From Inia geoffrensis (Eukaryota > Chordata > Mammalia > Artiodactyla > Iniidae), in NCBI GenBank assembly GCA_036417435.1, contig CM070913.1:2532680-2596679 (forward strand): a stretch of DNA of 64,000 nt. The letters are read 5' to 3'. Under the pieces are notes generated by a model. That model was not told where the DNA came from and did not search any database. It saw only the letters and a list, made by a program, of their open reading frames with translations. Position numbers and translations under genes: made by a program. Positions 25,996 through 38,942 of the stretch are shown one piece after another (position 1 is the stretch's first letter; every line of letters begins with the position of its first letter).

Positions 25996-27171
25996 GTGAC
26001 CCTCTTTCGAGGCCTTACCCTCACCCGTTCCCTAATCGTAAGCAGTACACTAACACTAACTAGTGACCTCACACGTACGCTAAACCTTAAGCGTTGTGGT
26101 ACCCTAAACTGTGCCCTAATATCTCCACATTCCGTAACCCTAACCCTAACCCGAATTCTATCCCTGACCCTCACCCGAAACCTTACCCTCACCCGTGCCC
26201 TAATCTTAACCAGGACACCAACACTAACTTGTGCCCTCACACGTACGCTAACCCTTAATCGTTGTCGTACCATAAGCTGTACCCTAATCCCTCTGCATTC
26301 CTTAACCCTAACCCTAACCCGAATCCTAACCCTGACCCTCACCCGAAGCCTTACCCTCACCCGTGCCCGAATCTTAACCAGGACACCAACACTAACTCGT
26401 GCCCTCACACGTACGCTAAACCTTAAGCGTTGCCGTACCCTAAATTGTACCCTAATCACTCCCCATTCCTTAACCCTAACCCTAACCCCATTCCTAAACC
26501 TGACCCACTTCCGATGCCCTACCCTAACCAATGCCCTAATCTTAACCAGTACACAAACACTAACTCATGCCCTCAAACGTACGCTAACCCTTAAGCATTG
26601 TCGTACCCTATCCTGTACCCTAATCCCTCCCCATTCCCAAACCCTAACCCTAAGCGAAACCCTGAACGTGACCCTTTTCCGAGGCCTTACCCTCATCGGT
26701 GCCGTTGTCTTAACCAGTACACCAACACTAACTCGTGCCCTCACACTTACGCTAACCCTTAAGCATTGTCGTACCCTAACCTGTACCCTAATCCCTCTCC
26801 ATTCCCTAACCCTAACCCTAACCCGAATCCTAACCCTGACCCTCACCCGAAGCCTTACCCTCACCCGTGCCCTAATCTTAACCAGGACACCAAGACTAAC
26901 TCGTGCCCCCACACGTACGCTAACACTAAACCGCAGCGGTACACTAACCTGTACCCTAATCCCTCTCCATTCCCTAACCCTAACCCTAACCTGAAACCTA
27001 AACATGACACTCACCCGAAACTTTACCCTCACACGTGTCCTAATTTTAACCAGTATATCAACACTAACCCATGCTCTCTAACGTACGCCAACCCTAAGCC
27101 ATTGCCGTACCCTAACCTGTACCCTAATCAATCCCCATTCCCTAACCCTAACCCTAACCCTAACCCTTAAC
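25996..27171 (+). repeat. Shortened block, 7 monomers: A, B/C fusion, D-H
   Basis: 1176 bp. Monomer 26164-26331 is B up to CTTAATCGTTG and C from AAGCTGTACC and CCTCTGCATTCC onward. Confidence 0.9.
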
Positions 27172-28683
27172 GTGACCCTCTTCCGAGGGCTTACCCTCAC
27201 CCGTGACCTAATCGTAAGCAGTACACTAACACTAACTTGTGACCTCACACGTACGCTAAACCGTAAGCGTTGTGGTACCCTAAACTGTGCCCTAATATCT
27301 CCCCATTCCCTAACCCTAACCCTAAACCGAATTCTATCCCTGACCCTCACCCGAAACCTTACCCTCACCCGTGCCCTAATCTTAACCAGGACACCAACAC
27401 TAACTTGTGCCCTCACACGTATGCTAACCCTTAATCGTTGTCGTACCCTAAGCTGTACCCTAATCCCTCTGCATTCCTTAACCCTAACCCTAAACCGAAT
27501 CCTAACCCTGACCCTCACCCGAAGCCTTACCCTCACCCGTGCCCTAATCTTAACCAGGACACCAACACTAAATCGTGCCCTCACACGTACGCTAAACCTT
27601 AAGCGTTGTCGTACCCTAAATTGTACCCTAATCCCTCCCCATTCCTTAACCCTAACCCTAACCCCATCCCTAAACCTGACCCACTTCCGATGCCCTACCC
27701 TAACCAATGCCCTAATCTTAACCAGTACAAAAACAGTAACTCATGCCCTCAAACGTACGCTAACCCTTAAGCATTGTCGTACCCTATCCTGTACCCTAAT
27801 CCCTCCCCATTCCCTAACCCTAACCCTAAGCGAAACCCTGAACGTGACCCTTTTCCGAGGCCTTACCCTCATCGGTGCCATTGTCTTAACCAGTACACCA
27901 ACACTAACTCGTGCCCTCACACGTACGCTAAACCTTAAGCGTTGTCGTACCCTAAATTGTACCCTAATCCCTCCCCATTCCTTAACCCTAACCCTAACCC
28001 CATCCCTATACCTGACCCACTTCCGATGCCCTACCCTAACCAATGCCCTAATCTTAACCAGGACACAAACACTAACTCATGCCCTCAAACGTACGCTAAC
28101 CCTTAAGCATTGTCGTACCCTATCCTGTACCCTAATCCCTCCCCATTCCCTAACCCTAACCCTAAGCGAAACCCTGAACGTGACACTTTTCCGAGGCCTT
28201 ACCCTCATCGGTGCCGTTGTCTTAACCAGTACACTAAAACTAACTCGTGCCCTCACATTTACGCTAACCCTTAAGCATTGTCGTACCCTAACCTGTACCC
28301 TAATCCCTCTCTATTCCCTAACCCTAACCCTAACCCGAATCCTGACCCTGACCCTCACCCGAAGCCTTACCCTCACCCGTGGCCTAATCTTAACCAGGAC
28401 ACCAAGACTAACTCGTGCCCTCAAACGTAGGCTAACACTAAACCGCAGCGGTACCCTAACCTGTACCCTAATCCCTCTCCATTCCCTAACCCTAACCCTA
28501 ACCTGAAACCTAACCATGACACTCCCCCGAAACTTTACCCTCACCCGTGTCCTAATTTTAACCAGTACATCAACACTAACCCATGCCCTCTAACGTATGC
28601 CAACCCTAAGCCATTGCCGTACCCTAACCTGTACCCTAATCAATCCCCATTCCCTAACCCTAACCCTAACCCTAACCGTTAAC
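27172..28683 (+). repeat. Rearranged block, 9 monomers: A, B/C, D, E, F/D, E, F, G, H
   Basis: 1512 bp. Monomer 27844-28011 begins as F (CATCGGTGCCATTGTC) and ends as D (AAACCTTAAGCGTTG, AAATTGTACC, CCCCATCC), so E and F are then repeated. This block holds the longest apparent open frame on this strand (27172-28506), which is a repeat artefact. Confidence 0.9.
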
Positions 28684-29859
28684 GTGACCCTCTTCCGAGG
28701 CCTTACCCTCACCCGTGCCCTAATCGTAAGCAGTACACTAACACTAACTAGTGACCTCACACGTACGCTAAACCTTAAGCGTTGTGGTACCCTAAACTGT
28801 GCTCTAATATCTCTCCATTCCCTAACCCTAACCCTAACCCGAATTCTATCCCTGACCCTCACCCGAAACCTTACCCTCACCCGTGCCCTAATCTTAACCA
28901 GGACACCAACACTAATTTGTGCCCTCACACGTACGCTAACCCTTAATCGTTGTCGTACCCTAAACTGTACCCTAATCCCTCCCCATTCCCTAACCCTAAC
29001 CCTAACCCGAATCCTAACCCTGACCCTCACCTGAAGCCTTACCCTCACCCGTGCCCTAATCTTAACCAGGACACTAACACTAACCCTTGCCCTCACACGA
29101 ACGCTAACCCTTAAGCACTGTCGTACCCTAAGCTGTAGCCTAATCCCTCTGCATTCCTTAACCCTAACCCTAACCTGAATCCTAACCCTGACCCTCACCC
29201 GAAGCCTTACCCTCACCCGTGCCCTAATCTTAACCAGGACACCAACACTAACTCGTGCCCTCACACGTACGCTAAACCTTAAGCGTTGCCGAACCCTAAA
29301 TTGTACCCTAATCCCTCCCCATTCCTTAACCCTAACCCTAACCCCATCCCTAAACCTGACCCACTTCCGATGCCCTACCCTAACCAGCGCCCTAATATTA
29401 ACCAGTACACAAACACTAACTCATGCCCTCAAACGTACGCTAACCCTTAAGCATTGTCGTACCCTATCCTCTACCCTAATCCCTCCCCATTCCCTAACCC
29501 TAACCCTAAGCGAAACCCTGAACGTGACCCTTTTCCGAGGCCTTACCCTCATCGGTGCCGTTGTCTTAACCAGTACACCAACACTAACTCGTGCCCTCAC
29601 ACTTACGCTAACCCTTAAGCATTGTCGTACCCTAACCTGTACCCTAATCCCTCTCCATTCCCTAACCCTAACCCTAACCTGAAACCTAACCATGACACTC
29701 ACCCGAAACTTTACCCTCACCCGTGTCCTAATTTTAACCAGTACATCAACACTAACCCATGCCCTCTAACGTACACCAACCCTAAGCCATTGCCGTACCC
29801 TAACCTGTACCCTAATCAATCCCCATTCCCTAACCCTAACCCTAACCCTAACCGTTAAC
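28684..29859 (+). repeat. Shortened block, 7 monomers: A-E, F/G fusion, H
   Basis: 1176 bp. Monomer 29524-29691 starts as F and ends with the G word CTAACCTGAAACC. The preceding and following H both end AACCGTTAACG. Confidence 0.9.
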
Positions 29860-31202
29860 GTGACCCTCTTCCGAGGCCTTACCCTCACCCGTGCCCTAAT
29901 CGTAAGCAGTACACTAACACTAACTAGTGACCTCACACGTACGCTAAACCTTAAGCGTTGTGGTACCCTAAACTGTGCCCTAATATCTCCCCATTCCCTA
30001 ACCCTAACCCTAACCCGAATTCTATCCCTGACCCTCACCCGAAACCTTACCCTCACCCGTGCCCTAATCTTAACCAAGACACCAACACTAACTTGTGCCC
30101 TCACACGTACGCTAACCCTTAATCGTTGTCGTACCCTAAACTGTACCCTAATCCCTCCCCATTCCCTAACCCTAACCCTAACCCGAATCCTAACCCTGAC
30201 TCTCACCTGAAGCCTTACCCTCACCGGTGCCCTAATCTTAACCAGGACACCAACACTAACTTGTGCCCTCACACGTATGCTAACCCTTAATAGTTGTCGT
30301 ACCCTAAGCCGTACCCTAATCCCTCTGCATTCCTTAACCCTAACCCTAACCCGAATCCTAACCCTGACCTCACCCGAAGCCTTACCCTCACCCGTGCCCT
30401 AATCTTAACCAGGACACCAACACTAACTCGTGCCCTCACACGTACGCCAAACCTTAAGCGTTGTCGTACCCTAAATTGTACCCTAATCCCTCCCCATTCC
30501 TTAACCCTAACCCTAACCCCATCCCTAAACCTGACCCACTTCCGATGCCCAACCCTAACCAATGCCCTAATCTTAACCAGTACACAAACACTAACTCATG
30601 CCCTCAAACGTACGCTAACCCTTAAGCATTGTCGTACCCTATCCTGTACCCTAATCCCTCCCCATTCCCTTACCCTAACCCTAAGCGAAACCCTGAACGT
30701 GACCCTTTTCCGAGGCCTTACCCTCATCGGTGCCATTGTCTTAACCAGTACACCAACACTAACTCGTGCCCTCACACTTACGCTAACCCTTAAGCATTGT
30801 CGTACCCTAACCTGTACCCTAATCCCTCTCCATTCCCTAACCCTAACCCTAACCCGAATCCTAACCCTGACCCTCACCCGAAGCCTTAACCTCACCCGTG
30901 GCCTAATCTTAACCAGGACACCAAGACTAACTCGTGCCCTCCAACGTACGCTAACACTAAACCGCAGCGGTACCCTAACCTGTACCCTAATCCCTCTCCA
31001 TTCCCTAACCCTAACCCTAACCTGAAACCTAACCATGACACTCACCCGAAACTTTACCCTCACCCGTGTCCTAATTTTAACCAGTACATCAACACTAACC
31101 CATGCCCTCTAACGTACGCCTACCCTAAGCCATTGCCGTACCCTAACCTGTACCCTAATCAATCCCCATTCCCTAACCGTAACCCGAACCCTAACCCTTA
31201 AC
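29860..31202 (+). repeat. HOR block, 8 monomers, C-B-C mosaic, net -1 bp
   Basis: 1343 bp. Monomer 30196-30363 is the C-B-C mosaic with CACCGGTGCC. D is one base short at about 30368 (CTGACCTCACC). H ends AACCGTAACCCGAACCC as at 21264. Confidence 0.92.
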
Positions 31203-32546
31203 GTGACCCTCTTCCGAGGCCTTACCCTCACCTGTGCCCTAATCGTAAGCAGTACACTAACACTAACTAGTGACCTCACACGTACGCTAAACCTTAAGCG
31301 TTGTGGTACCCTAAACTGTGCCCTAATATCTCCCAATTCCCTAACCCTAACCCTAACCCGAATTCTATCCCTGACCCTCACCCGAAACCTTACCCTCACC
31401 CGTGCCCTAATCTTAACCAGGACACCAACACTAACTTGTGCCCTCACACGTACGCTAACCCTTAATCGTTGTCGTACCCTAAACTGTACCCTAATCCCTC
31501 CCCATTCCCTAACCCTAACCCTAACCCGAATCCTAACCCTGACCCTCACCTGAAGCCTTACCCTCACCCGTGCCCTAATCTTAACCAGGACACTAACACT
31601 AACCCTTGCCCTCACACGAACGCTAACCCTTAAGCACTGTCGTACCCTAAGCTGTAGCCTAATCACTCTGCATTCCTTAACCCTAACCCTAACCCGAATC
31701 CTAACCCTGACCCTCACCCGAAGCCTTACCCTCACCCGTGCCCTAATCTTAACCAGGACACCAACACTAACTCGTGCCCTCACACGTACGCTAAACCTTA
31801 AGCGTTGCCGTACCCTAAATTGTACCCTAATCCCTCCCCATTCCTTAACCCTAACCCTAACCCCATCCCTAAACCTGACCCACTTCCGATGCCCTACCCT
31901 AACCAATGCCCTAATCTTAACCAGTACACAAACACTAACTCATGCCCTCAAACGTACGCTAACCCTTAAGCATTGTCGTACCCTATCCTGTACCCTAATC
32001 CCTCCCCATTCCCTAACCCTAACCCTAAGCGAAACCCTGAACGTGACCCTTTTCCGAGGCCTTACCCTCATCGGTGCCGTTGTCTTAACCAGTACACCAG
32101 CACTAACTCGTGCCCTCACACTTACGCTAACCCTTAAGCATTGTCGTACCCTAACCTGTACCCTAATCCCTCTCCATTCCCTAACCCTAACCCTAACCCG
32201 AATCCTAACCCTGACCCTCACCCGAAGCCTTACCCTCACCCGTGCCCTAATCTTAACCAGGACACCAAGACTAACTCGTGCCCTCACACGTACGCTAACA
32301 CTAAACCGCAGCGGTACCCTAACCTGTACCCTAATCCCTCTCCATTCCCTAACCCTAACCCTAACCTGAAACCTAACCATGACACTCACACGAAACTTTA
32401 CCCTCACCCGTGTCCTAATTTTAACCAGTACATCAACACTAACTCATGCCCTCTAACGTACGCCAACCCTAAGCCATTGCCGTACCCTAACCTGTACCCT
32501 AATCAATCCCCATTCCCTAACCCTAACCCTAACCCTAACCGTTAAC
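31203..32546 (+). repeat. HOR block, 8 monomers A-H
   Basis: 1344 bp. Carries CACCTGTGCCC and CTCCCAATTCC in A, TAGCCTAATCACTCTGC in C and ACACCAGCAC in F. The C and CCCAATTCC variants match the block at 22636. Confidence 0.93.
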
Positions 32547-33890
32547 GTGACCCTCTTCCGAGGCCTTACCCTCACCCGTGCCCTAATCGTAAGCAGTACA
32601 CTAACACTAACTAGTGACCTCACACGTACGCTAAACCTTAAGCGTTGTGGTACCCTAAACTGTGCCCTAATATCTCCCCATTCCCTAACCCTAACCCTAA
32701 CCGGAATTCTATCCCTGACCCTCACCCGAAACCTTACCCTCACCCGTGCCCTAATCTTAACCAGGACACCAACATTAACTTGTGCCCTCACACGTACGCT
32801 AACCCTTAATCGTTGTCGTACCCTAAACTGTACCCTAATCCCTCCCCATTCCCTAACCCTAACCCTAACCCGAATCCTAACCCTGACCCTCACCTGAAGC
32901 CTTACCCTCACCGGTGCCCTAATCTTAACCAGGACACCAACACTAACTTGTGCCCTCACACGTATGCTAACCCTTAATCGTTGTGGTACCCTAAGCTGTA
33001 CCCTAATCCCTCTGCATTCCTTAACCCTAACCCTAACACGAATCCTAACCCTGACCCTCACCCGAAGCCTTACCCTCACCCCTGCCCTAATCTTAACCAG
33101 GACATCAACACTAACTCGTGCCCTCACACGTACGCTAAACCTTAAGCGTTGTCGTACCCTAAATTGTACCCTAATCCCTCCCCATTCCTTAACCCTAACC
33201 CTAACCCCATCCCTAAACCTGACCCACTTCCGATGCCCTACCCTAACCAATGCCCTAATCTTAACCAGTACACAAACACTAACTCATGCCCTCAAACGTA
33301 CGCTAACCCTTAAGCATTGTCGTACCCTATCCTGTACCCTAATCCCTCCCCATTCCCTAACCCTAACCCTAAGCGAAACCCTGAACGTGACCCTTTTCCG
33401 AGGCCTTACCCTCATCGGTGCCATTGTCTTAATCAGTACACCAACACTAACTCGTGCCCTCACACTTACGCTAACCCTTAAGCATTGTCGTACCCTAACC
33501 TGTACCCTAATCCCTCTCCATTCCCAAACCCTAACCCTAACCCGAATCCTAACCCTGACCCTCACCCGAAGCCTTACCCTCACCCGTGGCCTAATCTTAA
33601 CCAGGACACCAAGACTAACTCGTGCCCTCACACGTACGCTAACAATAAACCGCAGCGGTACCCTAACCTGTACCCTAATCCCTCTCCATTCCCTAACCCT
33701 AACCCTAACCTGAAACCTAACCATGACACTCACCCGAAACTTTACCCTCACCCGTGTCCTAATTTTAACCAGTACATCAACACTAACCCATGCCCTCTAA
33801 CGTACGCCAACCCTAAGCCATTGCCGTACCCTAACCTGTACCCTAATCAATCCCCATTCCCTAACCGTAACCCGAACCCTAACCCTTAAC
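32547..33890 (+). repeat. HOR block, 8 monomers, C-B-C mosaic
   Basis: 1344 bp. Monomer 32883-33050 is C-B-C with CACCGGTGCC and TTGTGGTACC. D has GGACATCAACAC and F has GTCTTAATCAG and TTCCCAAACCC, as at 23.8-24.3 kb. Confidence 0.92.
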
Positions 33891-35402
33891 GTGACCCTCT
33901 TCCGAGGCCTTACCCTCACCTGTGCCCTAATCGTAAGCAGTACACTAACACTAACTAGTGACCTCACACGTACGCTAAACCTTAAGCGTTGTGGTACCCT
34001 AAACTGTGCCCTAATATCTCCCCATTCCCTAACCCTAACCCTAACACGAATTCTATCCCTGACCCTCACCCGAAACCTTACCCTCACCCGTGCCCTAAAC
34101 TTAACCAGGACACCAACACTAACTTGTGCCCTCACACGTACGCTAACCCTTAATCGTTGTCGTACCCTAAACTGTACCCTAATCCCTCCCCATTCCCTAA
34201 CCCTAACCCTAACCCGAATCCTAACCCTGACCCTCACCTGAAGCCTTACACTCACCCGTGCCCTAATCTTAACCAGGACACTAACACTAACCCTTGCCCT
34301 CACACGAACGCTAACCCTTAAGCACTGTCGTACCCTAAGCTGTAGCCTAATCCCTCTGCATTCCTTAACCCTAACCCTAACCCGAATCCTAACCCTGACC
34401 CTCACCCGAAGCCTTACCCTCACCCGTGCCCTAATCTTAACCAGGACACCAACACTAACTCGTGCCCTCACACGTACGCTAAACCTTAAGCGTTGCCGTA
34501 CCCTAAATTGTACCCTAATCCCTCCCCATTCCTTAACCCTAACCCTAACCCCATCCCTAAACCTGACCCACTTCCGATGCCCTACCCTAACCAATGCCCT
34601 AATCTTAACCAGTACACAAACACTAACTCATGCCCTCAAACGTACGCTAACCCTTAAGCATTGTCGTACCCTATCCTGTACCCTAATCCCTCCCCATTCC
34701 CTAACCCTAACCCTAAGCGAAACCCTGAACGTGACCCTTTTCCGAGGCCTTACCCTCATCGGTGCCGTTGTCTTAACCAGTACACCAACACTAACTCGTG
34801 CCCTCACACTTACGCTAACCCTTAAGCATTGTCGTACCCTAACCTGTACCCTAATCCCTCCCCATTCCCTAACCCTAACCCTAACCCGAATCCTAACCCT
34901 GACGCTCACCCGAAGCCTTACCCTCACCCGTGCCCTAATCTTAACCAGGACACCAAGACTAACTCGTGCCCTCAAACGTACGCTAACACTAAACCGCAGA
35001 GGTACCCTAACCTGTACCCTAATCCCTCTCCATTCCCTAACCCTAACCCTAACTCGAATCCTAACCCTGACCCTCACCCGAAGCCTTACCCTCACCCGTG
35101 CCCTAATCTTAACCAGGACACCAAGACTAACTCGTGCCCTCAAACGTACGCTAACACTAAACCGCAGCGGTACCCTAACCTGTACCCTAATCCCTCTCCA
35201 TTCCCTAACCCTAACCCTAACCTGAAACCTAACAATGACACTCACCCGAAACTTTACTCTCACCCGTGTCCTAATTTTAACCAGTACATCAACACTAACC
35301 CATGCCCTCTAACGTACGCCAACCCTAAGCCATTGCCGTACCCGAACCTGTACCCTAATCAATCCCCATTCCCTAACCCTAACCCTAACCCGAACCCTTA
35401 AC
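33891..35402 (+). repeat. Expanded block, 9 monomers: A-F, G, G, H
   Basis: 1512 bp. Type G occurs twice in tandem (34899-35066 and 35067-35234), both with the CCAAGACTAAC and CAAACGTACG words. The first G ends CTAACTCGAATCC like an F end, so the second copy probably arose by an F/G-register exchange. Confidence 0.9.
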
Positions 35403-37675
35403 GTGACCCTCTTCCGAGGCCTTACCCTCACCCGTGCCCTAATCGTAAGCAGTACACTAACACTAACTAGTGACCTCACACGTACGCTAAACCTTAAGCG
35501 TTGTGGTACCCTAAACTGTGCCCTAATATCTCCCCATTCCCTAACCATAACGCTAACCCGAATTCTATCCCTGACCCTCACTCGAAACCTTACCCTCACC
35601 CGTGCCCTAATCTTAACCAGGACACCAACACTAACTTGTGCACTCACACGTACGCTAACCCTTAATCGTTGTCGTACCGTAAGCTGTAACCTAATCCCTC
35701 TGCATTCCTTAACCCTAACCCTAACCCGAATCCTAAACCTGACCCTCACCCGAAGCCTTACCCTCACCCGTGCCCTAATCTTAACCAGGACACCAACACT
35801 AACTCGTGCCCTCACACGTACGCTAAACCTTAAGCGTTGTCGTACCCTAAATTGTACCCTAATCCCTCCCCATTCCTTAACCCTAACCCTAACCCCATCC
35901 CTAAACCTGACCCACTTCCGATGCCCTACACTAACCAATGCCCTAATCTTAACCAGTACACAAACACTAACTCATGCCCTCAAACGTACGCTAACCCTTA
36001 AGCATTGTCGTAACCTATCCTGTACCCTAATCCCTCCCCATTCCCTAACCCTAACCCTAAGCGAAACCCTGAACGTGACCCTTTTCCGAGGCCTTACCCT
36101 CATCGGTGCCGTTGTCTTAACCAGTACACCAACACTAACTCGTGCCCTCACACTTACGCTAACCCTTAAGCATTGTCGTACCCTAACCTGTACCCTAATC
36201 CCTCTCCATTCCCTAACCCTAACCCTAACCCGAATCCTAACCCTGACCCTCACCCGAAGCCTTACCCTCACCCGTGCCCTAATCTTACCCAGGACACCAA
36301 GACTAACTCGTGCCCTCAAACGTACGCTAACACTAAACCGCAGCGGTACCCTAACCTCTACCCTAATCCCTCTCCATTCCCTATCCCTAACCCTAACCTG
36401 AAACCTAACCATGACACTCACCCGAAACTTTACCCTCACCCGTGTCCTAATTTTAACCAGTACATCAACACTAACCCATGCCCTCTAACGTACGCCAACC
36501 CTAAGCCATTGCCGTACCCGAACCTGTACCCTAATCAATCCCCATTCCCTAACCCTAACCCTAACCCGAACCCTTAACGTGACCCTCTTCCGAGGCCTTA
36601 CCCTCACCCGTGCCCTAATCGTAAGCAGTACACTAACACTAACTAGTGACCTCACACGTACGCTAAACCTTAAGCGTTGTGGTACCCTAAACTGTGCCCT
36701 AATATCTCCCCATTCCCTAACCATAACGCTAACCCGAATTCTATCCCTGACCCTCACTCGAAACCTTACCCTCACCCGTGCCCTAATCTTAACCAGGACA
36801 CCAACACTAACTTGTGCACTCACACGTACGCTAACCCTTAATCGTTGTCGTACCGTAAGCTGTAACCTAATCCCTCTGCATTCCTTAACCCTAACCCTAA
36901 CCCGAATCCTAAACCTGACCCTCACCCGAAGCCTTACCCTCACCCGTGCCCTAATCTTAACCAGGACACCAACACTAACTCGTGCCCTCACACGTACGCT
37001 AAACCTTAAGCGTTGTCGTACCCTAAATTGTACCCTAATCCCTCCCCATTCCTTAACCCTAACCCTAACCCCATCCCTAAACCTGACCCACTTCCGATGC
37101 CCTACCCTAACCAATGCCCTAATCTTAACCAGTACACAAACACTAACTCATGCCCTCAAACGTACGCTAACCCTTAAGCATTGTCGTAACCTATCCTGTA
37201 CCCTAATCCCTCCCCATTCCCTAACCCTAACCCTAAGCGAAACCCTGAACGTGACCCTTTTCCGAGGCCTTACCCTCATCGGTGCCGTTGTCTTAACCAG
37301 TACACCAACACTAACTCGTGCCCTCACACTTACGCTAACCCTTAAGCATTGTCGTACCCTAACCTGTACCCTAATCCCTCTCCATTCCCTAACCCTAACC
37401 CTAACCCGAATCCTAACCCTGACCCTCACCCGAAGCCTTACCCTCACCCGTGCCCTAATCTTACCCAGGACACCAAGACTAACTCGTGCCCTCAAACGTA
37501 CGCTAACACTAAACCGCAGCGGTACCCTAACCTCTACCCTAATCCCTCTCCATTCCCTATCCCTAACCCTAACCTGAAACCTAACCATGACACTCACCCG
37601 AAACTTTACCCTCACCCGTGTCCTAATTTTAACCAGTACATCAACACTAACCCATGCCCTCTAACGTACGCCAAC
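35259..37675. repeat. Tandem duplication of a 1176-bp, 7-monomer unit
   Basis: About 35,259-36,434 and 36,435-37,675 match at offset 1176 with a single clear difference. Shared private variants include AACCATAACGC, CTTGTGCACTC, ACCGTAAGCTGTAACC, CTTACCCAGGAC, AACCTCTACCC and CCCTATCCC. Confidence 0.9.
35403..36578 (+). repeat. Shortened block, 7 monomers: A, B/C fusion, D-H; copy 1 of a 1176-bp duplication
   Basis: 1176 bp. B/C fusion at 35571-35738 has CTTGTGCACTC and ACCGTAAGCTGTAACC. A has AACCATAACGC. The next block repeats these private variants. Confidence 0.92.
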
Positions 37676-37754
37676 CATAAGCCATTGCCCTACCCCAACC
37701 TGTACCCTAATCAATCCCCATTCCCTAAACCTAACCCTAACCCTAACCCTTAAC
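36579..37754 (+). repeat. Shortened block, 7 monomers; copy 2 of the 1176-bp duplication
   Basis: 1176 bp, almost identical to the preceding block. The only clear differences I saw are CTACCC against CTACAC in D/E (37106 vs 35930) and changes at the H end after about 37675. Confidence 0.92.
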
Positions 37755-38942
37755 GTGACCCTCTTCCGAGGCCTTACCCTCACCCGTGCCCTAATCGTAA
37801 GCAGTAGACTAACACTAACTAGTGACCTCACACGTACGCTAAACCTTAAGCGTTGTGGTACCCTAAACTGTGCCCTAATATCTCCCCATTCCCTAACCCT
37901 AACCCTAACCTGAATTCTATCCCTGACCCTCACCCGAAACCTTACCATCACACGTGCCCTAATCTTAACCAGGACACCAACACCAACTTGTGCCCTCACA
38001 CGTACGCTAACCCTTAATCGTTGTCGTACCCTAAACTGTACCCTAATCCCTCCCCATTCCCTAACCCTAACCCTAACCCTAACCCTAACCCGAATCCTAA
38101 CCCTGACCCTCACCTAAAGCCTTACCCTCACCCGTGCCCTAATCTTAACCAGGACACTAACACTAACCCTTGCCCTCACACGAACGCTAACCCTTAAGCA
38201 CTGTCGTACCCTAAGCTGTACCCTAATCCCTCTGCTTTCCTTAACCCTAACCCTAAGCCGAATCCTAACCCAGACCCTCACCCGAAGCCTTACCCTCACC
38301 CGTGCCCTAATCTTAACCAGGACACAAACACTAACTCGTGCCCTCACACGTACGCTAAACCTTAAGCGTTGTCGTACCCTAAATTGTACCCTAATCGCTC
38401 CCCATTCCTTAACCTTAACCCTAACCCCATCCCTAAACCTGACCTACCTCCGATGCCCTACCCTAACCAATGCCCTAATATTAACCAGTACACAAACACT
38501 AACTCATGCCCTCAAACGTACGCTAACCCTTAAGCATTGTCGTACCCTATCCTGTACCCTAATCCCTCCACATTCCCTAACCCTAACCCTAACCCGAATC
38601 CTAACCCTGACCCTCACCCGAAGCCTTACCCTCACCCGTGCCCTAATCTTAACCAGAACACCAAGACTAGCTCGTGCCCTCAAACGTACGCTAACACTAA
38701 ACCGCAGCGGTACCCTAACCTGTACCCTAATCACTCTCCATTCCCTAACCCTAACCCTAACCTGAAACCTAACCATGACACTCACCCGAAACTTTACCCT
38801 CACCCGTGTCCTAATTTTAACCAGTACATCAACACTAACCCATGCCCTCTAACGTACGCCAACCCTAAGCCATTGCCGTACCCTAACCTGTACCCTAATC
38901 AATCTCCATTCCCTAACCCTAACCCTAACCCTAACCCTTAAC
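37755..38942 (+). repeat. Rearranged block: A, B (+12 bp), C, D, E/F fusion, G, H
   Basis: 1188 bp = 7 x 168 + 12. B (37923-38102) has two extra telomeric hexamers. Monomer 38439-38606 starts as E and ends like F (CCCGAATCC instead of AAGCGAAACC), so most of F is gone. Confidence 0.9.
38059..38091 (+). repeat. Longer perfect telomeric tract, (CCCTAA)5CCC
   Basis: 33 bases of perfect CCCTAA repeat created by the 12-bp gain in a B monomer. Ordinary monomers have two to four perfect hexamers here. It is one of the two longest perfect tracts I found, far too short to be a functional chromosome end. Confidence 0.9.

Larger units (their letters stand above)
19948..34600. repeat. Long-range collinear pair: 19.9-25.4 kb and 29.9-34.6 kb
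   Basis: Rare variants occur in the same order in both segments: the C-B-C mosaic, GCCATTGTC in F, CGTGGCC in G, CACCTGTGCC in A, CTCCCAATTCC, AATCACTCTGC, ACACCAGCAC, GTCTTAATCAG, TTCCCAAACC and AACACGAATTC. The offset is 9911-9912 at first, then 8567, then 9239, so the two segments differ by one whole HOR (1344) and by four monomers (672). Confidence 0.82.

Noticed and set aside
27172..28506. Longest plus-strand frame (444 codons) as a threonine-leucine repeat protein gene
   Set aside because: Its unusual length is due to the nine-monomer rearranged block, where the fusions keep the frame open. Its sequence is the same Leu-Thr repeat found everywhere in the array.
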